Below are positions 1 through 5,660 of a stretch of 7,031 nucleotides of DNA, one piece after another. Where the stretch lies: contig MFZI01000038.1 in assembly GCA_001789355.1 (NCBI GenBank), forward strand, positions 1 through 7,031, given 5' to 3'. The position numbers and the translations under genes are program-made. How positions within the stretch are numbered: position 1 is the first letter of the stretch; each line of letters begins with the position of its first letter. Source of the stretch: Candidatus Roizmanbacteria bacterium RIFCSPHIGHO2_01_FULL_39_8. GTDB lineage: Bacteria > Patescibacteriota > Microgenomatia > UBA1406 > GWC2-37-13. Below the pieces are notes generated by a model. It ran no database searches. It saw only the letters and a list, made by a program, of their open reading frames with translations, and was not told the DNA's origin.

Positions 1-734
1 ACTTCCAGAAGAAGAATTATGCTTCCATAGTTTGCTTCTATATATCTGAAACCATATACAACCAAATAACTAGTGAGTAAAGAATTGACCGCAAACAGTA
101 TATTTGCTATCCACGGACTTGAAAGACCAGGAGGAAAAAAACGCTCTCCAAACAATAAAGAAAGAGAGAAAGCCATGAATGCTGTAAGAATACTATCAAT
201 AAACACTATCTGACTTACCGAGTAGCTACTCGAAACTTTCTTAGAAAAGACATTCCAAACTGCGCTTGAAAAACCGGCTATATTAGCTAATAAATAAAAT
301 GGGGCTAATTTTTGGTCAAAAGACAGCGTATAGATCATTAATAAGCCAATCAAACCAACAATAAGTGAGAGAAATTTTTGCTTTGAGATTCTTTCCTTGA
401 AAAATAGGTATCCGATAACATATCCTCCAATAATTGAACCTGCATAAAATAGAAAATAGGAAATACCTATTTGAATTTTATTAAATGCAATAAAAATACA
501 AGTCATTGTTACTAGATCTCCTAGACTACGAATTAAAAACCACTTGAAATCATTTTTCTTTATCCTTTTCCAACTAAATATCAGTAAAAGAGGCAAAATA
601 AAAAAAGCAATGATGAGATTTCTTGTCCAACTTTGGTAAAAGATCCCGAATTCCAATCCAATAAGACGGGAAAACACACCTAATAGACCGTATAGAAGGG
701 AAGAGATTAATAGCGCTACAATTCCACTACTCAT
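1..734 (-). CDS. DMT/EamA-family transporter, 3' end cut off by window edge
   Basis: Reading leftward from the ATG at 734-732, the frame stays open to the window edge for 244 codons with no stop, so the C-terminus is missing. The product is almost entirely hydrophobic helices separated by short basic loops. Two signatures fit the drug/metabolite transporter (EamA) fold. In the first repeat, residues 98-135 have a Gly-rich helix followed by FFKERIS and another Gly-rich helix, the usual E-R pattern of EamA repeats. In the second repeat, residues 228-244 (GFRYIEANYGSIILLLE) match the late helix of the second EamA unit. About 45-60 residues would be expected to remain. Such proteins export or import small metabolites across the inner membrane; the substrate cannot be predicted. 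The start follows the VIT1 stop by one base (TAG-T-ATG) and has no Shine-Dalgarno, so translational coupling with VIT1 is likely. A 14-bp palindrome (CGAGTAGCTACTCG, 219-232) lies inside the gene. Confidence 0.85.
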   Translation of the reverse strand, partial: MSSGIVALLISSLLYGLLGVFSRLIGLEFGIFYQSWTRNLIIAFFILPLLLIFSWKRIKKNDFKWFLIRSLGDLVTMTCIFIAFNKIQIGISYFLFYAGSIIGGYVIGYLFFKERISKQKFLSLIVGLIGLLMIYTLSFDQKLAPFYLLANIAGFSSAVWNVFSKKVSSSYSVSQIVFIDSILTAFMAFSLSLLFGERFFPPGLSSPWIANILFAVNSLLTSYLVVYGFRYIEANYGSIILLLE

Positions 735-735
735 A

Positions 736-1527
736 CTAAGCAGCGGGAGGAATTTTAAATAAACTTCCGATGAAGAAACCAACAAGTGCCGAGACCATCC
801 CGATTACCATCATCCTAATTCCCTCTTGAATGAATTGTCTCCCTAATGTTTTTTTTGCCTTGTAAAAACCTACGATAAATAAAGTGACTGCTGAGACGAT
901 AAGCGCAATATATGATGCGGGAAAAATTGAGAGGAAGAAAAAAGGAAACAAAGGAATGAATGACCCGATGATTGCAGAAATTCCGACAATAAAGGCTGCC
1001 GGGATTGCATCTTTTCGATTGATCGGTTCGAGTTTGAGCTCCTGCTCCATCATCACCTTAAGCCAAATATGTTTATTTGACGTTATCTTTTTGACGATGT
1101 CCTCGAGTATTTGCCCTTTAAAACCAAAATTCTCATATAAGGCTCTTATTTCTTCTCTCTCCCCCTCAGGCACGTGCTCTATCTCCCACTTCTCTCTTTC
1201 ATATTCTGACTGGTAGTAATCGGCTTCTGTGAGTTTAGACGTATACGCAACGGCCCCCATGGAGATACTTTCGGCAAATGCAGCGGCCAATCCGGCGACA
1301 ATCACCACCTGATTTGAACCGGTTGCAGCAGCAACTCCAAGAATAACTCCCAGAACATTCACTAATCCATCCTGACCCCCGAGAATAATTTCCGGAAGAT
1401 TAAAGCCCTTGAGGTGGGCTTCTTCGTGATGTATGTCATTGTGAATTGCATCGACCGTGTGAGCTTTTTTGATGGCTTCGGGATTTTTTTGTAAGAAAGC
1501 TTTTCGGGCATTATCGACTCGAGACAT
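736..1527 (-). CDS. VIT1/CCC1-family Fe2+/Mn2+ transporter
   Basis: This 263-residue protein matches the vacuolar iron transporter family, which moves Fe2+ or Mn2+ across membranes, probably in exchange for protons. After a polar N-terminus with a His/Glu cluster (HNDIHHEEAH, 29-38), the hallmark GGQDGLVNVLG stretch (50-60) opens helix 1. Helix 2 follows (about 72-95) with AESISMG. Between helices 2 and 3 lies the cytoplasmic metal-binding segment (about 96-168), with many Glu residues and KVMMEQE (157-163), matching the Met-Met-x-x-Glu seen in plant VIT1. Helices 3, 4 and 5 lie near 174-195, 203-224 and 237-258. Length and topology are normal for a bacterial member. In this family, direction is usually out of the cytoplasm, so a role in relieving iron or manganese excess is inferred. 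The gene starts 14 bp after the exported-protein gene and ends one base before the EamA gene. There is no Shine-Dalgarno; a TATAAT lies 6 bp before the ATG. Confidence 0.93.
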   Translation of the reverse strand: MSRVDNARKAFLQKNPEAIKKAHTVDAIHNDIHHEEAHLKGFNLPEIILGGQDGLVNVLGVILGVAAATGSNQVVIVAGLAAAFAESISMGAVAYTSKLTEADYYQSEYEREKWEIEHVPEGEREEIRALYENFGFKGQILEDIVKKITSNKHIWLKVMMEQELKLEPINRKDAIPAAFIVGISAIIGSFIPLFPFFFLSIFPASYIALIVSAVTLFIVGFYKAKKTLGRQFIQEGIRMMVIGMVSALVGFFIGSLFKIPPAA

Positions 1528-1533
1528 AGGCTT

Positions 1534-1539
1534 ATTATA
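1534..1539 (-). promoter_or_regulatory. Possible -10 box for VIT1 (leaderless start)
   Basis: On the minus strand a perfect TATAAT lies two bases after the TAA of the upstream gene and six bases before the VIT1 ATG. A transcript from it would begin at or next to the start codon. No good -35 is seen 17 bp upstream, so it may be an internal promoter or chance AT-rich sequence. Confidence 0.4.
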
Positions 1540-1541
1540 CC

Positions 1542-2663
1542 TTATCTCTTTGCAGCCTCATTCATGCTTGCGAACAAGCCTGTCACTGCCTGTCCCTGTT
1601 CATAGGAACCAAACATCGCCGGAAGCATCTTTTGAGGAATAAAAGTTGCGGCAAAATCGGTAGCCGTACTTCTTGCCTCTACTGCAAAATTAAAGGCATC
1701 GTCATCGTTTCGAAAATATTGTAGTCGTTTTTTCAATCCTGAAGGAGATCTATTACCCACATGAGGAAATTCATTTCCAAAGGTACCATGAGCGCTCTGA
1801 GTAAAACTTGTACCTGTTAATTGAGCTGAAATTCCCATTCCAGGAATAAAAAAAACAACGTGGTTTCTTAGGAATTCAGCATCCACAGTTCCATCTGTAT
1901 TTAGTTTGCCTTTCGTGTTACCATCACCTATAGTGGTTGCTCCTCTTATTCCTTCACTAAAAGGGTCTCCATAAATGTCGATGGGCTCCATATCCGCAGT
2001 CCCAAAGCTATTTACGTTGATCTGTCCATTTTTGTGAAAAACGAGATGAATGGCTTTATTTTTTGCGGGTGAATAGCGGAAATACTGCTGAAATGCCGCC
2101 TCTATCTGCTGCCTTTTTACTGGATCAGAAGTAAAGTCTTTATAGGTACTTATTGCGTTTTCATTGCCATAGATTCCTACATGAACTTCTCCAAGTATAT
2201 CTGCATATGTACTCGCATCTTCCTTATACTCCATATATACTCCTTCGTTTACGTCTGAGATGGGTAAATCGCCTTCAAATATAGGTTGGCCGTCGGATTG
2301 ATCTATCGAAATAGTTCTTGCATTTCCGTATATATCCGTATAGGCAACGGAAAAATTAGGATCGATAGGTAGATTGATGTTGAATATCAGATTTTGGACT
2401 GTTGCTTCATCTAAATTTCCGCTGATTCCCAAAAGCTTTTGGATTTTTTCAATATCCGCTTTTTGAGCAATAGCCTGCTTTTCAGACTTTACTAAGGTAG
2501 GCGGTACAATTGTTTCCGTAGGTCGAACTATGGGTGTTGGACTTATATAGGTCGGGGTGGCTTGAGCTTGTGGAACACAGGCTAAGACCGCAATTGCAGG
2601 CAAAAAAACTGTCATTAAGCGTAGAAATCTAAAGTTCGCGCGTAGATCAACTGGGATAGACAT
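1542..2663 (-). CDS. Exported protein of unknown function with Pro/Thr linker
   Basis: I do not recognise this 373-residue protein. The N-terminus is an export signal: basic residues (R8, R12, R15), a hydrophobic stretch (about 16-30) and a signal peptidase I-like site AQA (33-35). C29 within VLAC could instead be a weak lipobox, making it a lipoprotein. Residues 36-57 form a Pro/Thr-rich linker of the kind that spans the cell envelope. Residues 58-95 look helical. The rest is mixed alpha/beta and rich in Asp, Gly and aromatic residues, including a hydrophobic strand HVVFFIPGMG near 269-278. No HExxH, serine-hydrolase or LPXTG sorting motif is visible. It is the first gene of a close trio with VIT1 and the EamA transporter, so a role around metal or solute handling is possible but only by association. 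The start is supported by the signal peptide and an extended -10 box just upstream. Confidence 0.85.
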   Translation of the reverse strand: MSIPVDLRANFRFLRLMTVFLPAIAVLACVPQAQATPTYISPTPIVRPTETIVPPTLVKSEKQAIAQKADIEKIQKLLGISGNLDEATVQNLIFNINLPIDPNFSVAYTDIYGNARTISIDQSDGQPIFEGDLPISDVNEGVYMEYKEDASTYADILGEVHVGIYGNENAISTYKDFTSDPVKRQQIEAAFQQYFRYSPAKNKAIHLVFHKNGQINVNSFGTADMEPIDIYGDPFSEGIRGATTIGDGNTKGKLNTDGTVDAEFLRNHVVFFIPGMGISAQLTGTSFTQSAHGTFGNEFPHVGNRSPSGLKKRLQYFRNDDDAFNFAVEARSTATDFAATFIPQKMLPAMFGSYEQGQAVTGLFASMNEAAKR

Positions 2664-2669
2664 ACCTAT

Positions 2670-2678
2670 AGTATATCA
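2670..2678 (-). promoter_or_regulatory. Extended -10 promoter before the exported-protein gene
   Basis: On the minus strand TGATATACT is a TGn-extended -10 (TG, one base, TATACT). It ends six bases before the ATG at 2663-2661, which predicts a leaderless mRNA. No convincing -35 is present, as is common with extended -10 promoters. It sits in the 64-bp gap after the four-helix membrane protein gene, which otherwise contains only a weak 5-bp inverted repeat (2696-2712) and no T-run terminator. Confidence 0.6.
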
Positions 2679-2727
2679 TCACTGAGCAAGAAATACATAC
2701 TAAATACGTATGAAAGAGGCCGGATGC

Positions 2728-3189
2728 TTATTTGTAGTATTCTCTGATTTGGAAGAGGATGTAAAGCGAAAGAAGGCTTCCGATGATGAGTCCGCCGACG
2801 TCAAAGCGAACAACATTTTCTACAACACCGATCAAAACTGCATAGTAAAGTAAATACCATGCTTTCTTCTGTCTTTTAAATAGGCCGGGGATTGCCACTG
2901 CTTCAAGCACCAACTGGACTGCAGATAATACTAAGGTTACGATGTATCCTGTCCCAACTCTCAATCCTCCCATAAAGCTAAATGGAGCTAAAACGGTACC
3001 AAGTCCAAAGACTGCCAATATGAGGGGAAGAGTTAAAATAATGAGAACGAGTGTTATCCAAGGTCCATACTTAACTATGAATTCTTTGAGACCGGGGGGG
3101 AGTGCGGGAGCTTTTTTGACGAGGTAGAGACTTAATGTATCTTCTAGCTGATTAAGATAAAATTTATAATCCTTGCCTTTTGTATCCAT
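2728..3189 (-). CDS. Small four-helix membrane protein, unknown function
   Basis: The product has 153 residues and no function that I can assign. A polar, probably cytoplasmic N-terminus (1-42) with an amphipathic stretch containing LNQLEDTLSLYL is followed by four predicted membrane helices, near 43-65, 82-104, 110-126 and 130-147. It ends in a charged tail, QIREYYK. The second half (KKAWYLLYYAVLIGVVENVV, then a Gly-rich helix and YILFQIREYY) has the look of small integral membrane proteins that recur in CPR genomes, but I cannot tie it to a named family. There are no Cys or His clusters, so neither redox nor metal binding is suggested. It follows the MFS gene after 33 bp but has its own TTGACA -35 box overlapping the MFS stop, so it is probably also transcribed independently. 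No Shine-Dalgarno precedes the ATG. Confidence 0.8.
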   Translation of the reverse strand: MDTKGKDYKFYLNQLEDTLSLYLVKKAPALPPGLKEFIVKYGPWITLVLIILTLPLILAVFGLGTVLAPFSFMGGLRVGTGYIVTLVLSAVQLVLEAVAIPGLFKRQKKAWYLLYYAVLIGVVENVVRFDVGGLIIGSLLSLYILFQIREYYK

Positions 3190-3197
3190 TACACTAA

Positions 3198-3226
3198 AGA
3201 CTAATATAGCTTATTTCTTTTGTCAA
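3198..3226 (-). promoter_or_regulatory. Promoter for the four-helix membrane protein gene
   Basis: On the minus strand a consensus -35, TTGACA (3226-3221), overlaps the MFS stop codon. At a 17-bp spacing lies TAGTCT (3203-3198), a weak -10 that is eight bases before the ATG at 3189. An alternative -10, TATATT (3208-3203), would leave a spacing of only 12 bp. The perfect -35 is the main evidence. Confidence 0.5.
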
Positions 3227-4383
3227 GGGCTAGATGATTTTTTGGTCTCTCTTACTCTAGTTAACAGGATCCCCGCTATAGCAGTCAGGAAAAGAGAGAG
3301 ATAAAAAGGCGCCTGGGGAGAAATTGTATCCCACAATATCCCCGCAAGAATTGACGCGGGCAACGCACAAAGACCTATGACCATTTGGAAAGCGCCGAGT
3401 GTGCTCGCAACAACCGTTTTTTCGGAAAATTCCGCAACCATCGTTTTTTGCACAGGTTCGAGTGCGGCTCTATGCAATCCATACAAGATAAAAGCAAGAA
3501 TCAAACCTAAGTAGGTATTCCAAATAATAAATAACAAAGTAGTTAGGCCCCAACACAAAAAAGAGAGGTAGAGAATTTTTTTTCTTCCGATAGAATCGGA
3601 TAGCTTTCCGAAAGGATAGGAAAAAATGGAGGCAACTAAGGTAAAAAGAAGATACAATCCAATCACCGATTCGATATGAATCCCGGACCTCTGAGAGGCG
3701 ACTATGAGAAAAGAATAACTAAACGAGCCAAGCGAAAAAAGCGCAGAAAGGAACATGTATGTTTTTAAGTTTCGATCAAATGACGCGAAGGACAAACCTT
3801 TAAAAATTCTTTTTTCTTGCCCAGCTTCTTTAGTAAACAAGATCAGCATCACAACAGCAATGAAGGAAGGAATTGCTGCGAAAAGAAAAAGTTTCGTATA
3901 CCCGAGATACTTAAGAAAAAAAAGGGAGATAAGAATTCCGAACACGGCTCCGAGATTATCCATCGCTCGAAGTAGGCCAAAATTCCTCCCTCTATCTGCA
4001 TTTGTTGAGAGATCGGAGACGATTGCATCGCGTGGTGAACCGCGAATTTTTCCGGAACGATCAAGCATACGAAACGGTATGAGCCATTGCCAGCTCGGAG
4101 ATAGTGCGTAGCCAATTCGCGCAACACCTCCAAAGAGATATCCTACCCATACGAATATTTTCCTTTTCCCCCATCTATCAGACAAATAACCGGAAACAGC
4201 TTGAGAAATCGAAACCAATGCATCCCCTACCCCGTCGATGAGACCCAATATACTCATATTAGCGCCAAGAACTTGTGTTACGAATACGGGCCAAACAGAG
4301 AAAACGATATCTGACCCCATGTCGTGTAAAAATGAAGCAAGGGCAAAAATTTTTATTGAGTTATCTTTTGACTTCGGTCTCAT
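3223..4383 (-). CDS. Major facilitator superfamily transporter
   Basis: This 386-residue protein has the 12-helix MFS pattern. Motif A appears after helix 2 as GYLSDRWGKRK (65-75) and again in the second half as FGKLSDSIGRKK (258-269), marking the two six-helix bundles. Between them the conserved loop DRSGKIRGSPRDA (108-120) identifies the branch of bacterial MFS permeases that usually carry DRSGKGIRxxPRDA; here the second Gly is missing, a one-residue deletion. It ends with a short basic and Ser-rich tail. The substrate cannot be read from sequence; drug or metabolite efflux is the usual annotation. The ATG at 4383-4381 places the family N-terminus (KIFALASFLHDMGSD, 11-25) at a normal distance. 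No clear Shine-Dalgarno or -10 was found before it; AATAAT ends two bases before the ATG and TAAAAT lies at 4426-4431. It is divergent from the sortase gene across 136 bp. Confidence 0.92.
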   Translation of the reverse strand: MRPKSKDNSIKIFALASFLHDMGSDIVFSVWPVFVTQVLGANMSILGLIDGVGDALVSISQAVSGYLSDRWGKRKIFVWVGYLFGGVARIGYALSPSWQWLIPFRMLDRSGKIRGSPRDAIVSDLSTNADRGRNFGLLRAMDNLGAVFGILISLFFLKYLGYTKLFLFAAIPSFIAVVMLILFTKEAGQEKRIFKGLSFASFDRNLKTYMFLSALFSLGSFSYSFLIVASQRSGIHIESVIGLYLLFTLVASIFSYPFGKLSDSIGRKKILYLSFLCWGLTTLLFIIWNTYLGLILAFILYGLHRAALEPVQKTMVAEFSEKTVVASTLGAFQMVIGLCALPASILAGILWDTISPQAPFYLSLFLTAIAGILLTRVRETKKSSSP

Positions 4384-4496
4384 ATATTATTACGCAACGG
4401 ACAAATAAAGCAGATCATCTCATATATTTTAGCGCAGTTTGAGATTAATATCCCGCCTTAATTTCAAGTTTTCTTTATGCATAAATATACATTTTT

Positions 4497-4505
4497 TGCT
4501 ATAAT
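4497..4505 (+). promoter_or_regulatory. Extended -10 promoter of the sortase gene
   Basis: TGCTATAAT is a perfect TGn-extended -10. It ends 14 bp before the sortase ATG at 4520, so transcription should begin near 4512 and leave a leader of about 8 nt. AGGG at 4506-4509 is the only Shine-Dalgarno-like sequence and would probably lie upstream of the mRNA start. Confidence 0.65.
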
Positions 4506-4519
4506 AGGGCTCCAAAACT

Positions 4520-5122
4520 ATGAGTCCTCTGAACATATTTCTTATTATCACTCTTGCTCTACTCCTTATATTTGCTAAAAGCGACCTTGCCGCAAATAAG
4601 GAAGAATCTCTCGTGAATCCAACACTCACTCCTACTGTAACTTCAACCCCTACTCCAACGCCTACTCCCACTATTCCTCAGCCCGCCTATTTCTCTATCC
4701 CTGAAATCCAAGTTTTGGCTCCAATCATTCCTGTAGGAACAGACCCATACGGGAAAATGGAGCTGCCTTCAGATATAAATACTGTAGGCTGGTACTCACC
4801 CGGATTTAAACCCGGAGAAAAAGGAAATGCCGTCATAGCAGGACATCTTGATTCGGCAACCGGCGCTGGAGCAATTTTTTACCATCTTAAAGAATTGACC
4901 TTGGGAGATGAGTTATTGGTCACCGGACAAGACGGAAGAATTCGGACTTTTACTGTCACCGATAAAAAGATCTTCCCCTACGATCAAGTTCCTATGGAAG
5001 AAGTCTTTGGCGCAAACGAGGCAAAAAGATTAAATCTTATCACTTGTACAGGAACGTGGAATGCGGCGATGCAAAATTACTCCCACCGCATGGTTATTTT
5101 TTCTCAACTCAAGGAAGGTTAA
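4520..5122 (+). CDS. Class F-like sortase, membrane-anchored
   Basis: Sortases cleave a sorting signal in a secreted protein and join it to the cell surface through a Cys transpeptidation. This 200-residue protein has an N-terminal membrane anchor (about 4-18), a Pro/Thr-rich spacer with TPTPTPTPT (43-51), then the sortase barrel (about 55-198). The catalytic residues are visible: His109 in NAVIAGHLDS, Cys176 in LITCTG and Arg190 in SHRMVIF. The short barrel and the AGHLDS and TCTG contexts resemble class F (actinobacterial and CPR) sortases rather than class A or B. Length is normal. No protein in the window has a clear LPXTG-type sorting signal, so the substrate lies elsewhere. The gene has its own extended -10 promoter, is divergent from the MFS gene, and its TAA overlaps the stop of the opposing gene by four bases. 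Confidence 0.93.
   Translation: MSPLNIFLIITLALLLIFAKSDLAANKEESLVNPTLTPTVTSTPTPTPTPTIPQPAYFSIPEIQVLAPIIPVGTDPYGKMELPSDINTVGWYSPGFKPGEKGNAVIAGHLDSATGAGAIFYHLKELTLGDELLVTGQDGRIRTFTVTDKKIFPYDQVPMEEVFGANEAKRLNLITCTGTWNAAMQNYSHRMVIFSQLKEG
4617..4682 (+). repeat. Pro/Thr codon repeat (sortase spacer)
   Basis: Degenerate repeats of ACT/ACC/ACG alternating with CCT/CCA/CCC encode the alternating Thr-Pro spacer between anchor and catalytic domain. Codon choice varies from unit to unit, which points to selection on the peptide rather than recent slippage. The opposite strand reads as Val-Gly repeats. Confidence 0.6.
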
Positions 5123-5634
5123 TCGGTAGCGCAGCTCTCGCTTTTTCTTCCCACACTCTCTATTCTTTTTTTCGTGATTCTTCCTTTTAGGGCAGTTTCA
5201 ACATTTGGATTTTTTCCGCTAAAGATAACAACGCTATCTTCTGCTCGTATCGGATAGTTCAGAATCGAATCGACTTTCTTTCCGTTCACATATCCTAGCA
5301 GGGGCTTCGATGAATCAAAGGAAAAATGGATATTAGTAAAAAGATCTTTCCATTTTGCGCCTTCTGCTTCAACATGTACTACGTCTCCGTCTAAGTCGTG
5401 TAGATGTGCTTTTTCTATCTGCTCATCTTCCCTATATTCTTTCTCATTTTCAGTACACGGTTGTATATTCATATATTTAATATTTGAAAATTCTTGTTTT
5501 TTTCCATCTTTATAGACTTGAAACCCAGCGTGATAATGAATTTTTTTCTTTGCAGCAAATTTCTTTGTGTAGACAACAACACCTAGCACAAATACAAAAA
5601 GAACGGTGATAAATATAAGAACTTTATGCTTCAT
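5119..5634 (-). CDS. Membrane-anchored His-rich extracytoplasmic protein, unknown function
   Basis: This 171-residue protein has one N-terminal membrane helix (about 4-22) followed by basic residues; the rest is expected outside the cytoplasm. The exported part carries closely set His motifs: IHYHAGFQVY (H33, H35), KAHLHDLDGDVVHVE (H77, H79, H87) and H103, with Cys60 in IQPC and Cys168 near the end. The middle (WKDLFTNIHFSF) and the segment NYPIRAEDSVVIFSGK (126-141) look like beta structure. I recall this motif layout in unnamed proteins of CPR bacteria, but have not searched. The paired His residues suggest metal binding, copper or zinc being candidates; this is inference. It is divergent from mtaB across 26 bp and converges on the sortase with overlapping stops. 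The -10 box TATACT lies seven bases before its ATG, and no Shine-Dalgarno is present. Confidence 0.85.
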   Translation of the reverse strand: MKHKVLIFITVLFVFVLGVVVYTKKFAAKKKIHYHAGFQVYKDGKKQEFSNIKYMNIQPCTENEKEYREDEQIEKAHLHDLDGDVVHVEAEGAKWKDLFTNIHFSFDSSKPLLGYVNGKKVDSILNYPIRAEDSVVIFSGKNPNVETALKGRITKKRIESVGRKSESCATD

Positions 5635-5641
5635 TCTTAAT

Positions 5642-5647
5642 AGTATA
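5642..5647 (-). promoter_or_regulatory. -10 box of the His-rich protein gene
   Basis: On the minus strand TATACT ends eight positions upstream of the ATG at 5634 (seven bases between), predicting a leaderless transcript. It overlaps the opposing mtaB -10 on the palindrome GTATAC (5643-5648). No strong -35 is visible. Confidence 0.5.
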
Positions 5648-5651
5648 CAAT
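5646..5651 (+). promoter_or_regulatory. -10 box of mtaB
   Basis: TACAAT (five of six consensus bases) ends nine bases before the GTG start at 5661. TATACA at 5644-5649 is an overlapping alternative. Either predicts an mRNA starting within a few bases of the start codon. A weak TTTATG at 5623-5628 sits at -35 spacing. Confidence 0.5.
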
Positions 5652-5660
5652 TAGATTCCT

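Noticed and set aside
884..1216. Plus-strand frame of 110 codons
   Set aside because: It lies wholly antisense to VIT1, whose motifs are clear; the translated product is Ser/Ile-rich noise.
1760..1820. His-rich stretch AHGTFGNEFPH of the exported protein as a zinc peptidase motif
   Set aside because: The spacing does not match HExxH or any inverted or extended version known to me.
2696..2712. CATAC/GTATG inverted repeat after the four-helix protein gene as a terminator
   Set aside because: Only five AT-rich base pairs with a 7-base loop and no T-run, too weak to call.
3755..4133. Frames on both strands inside the MFS gene (plus 3755-4111, minus 3849-4133)
   Set aside because: The MFS frame is supported by motif A in both halves; these are shadows.
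4429..4671. Minus-strand frame starting MGVGVGVGV
   Set aside because: It is the complement of the Pro/Thr codon repeat of the sortase; the rest has no protein-like pattern and overlaps the sortase promoter.
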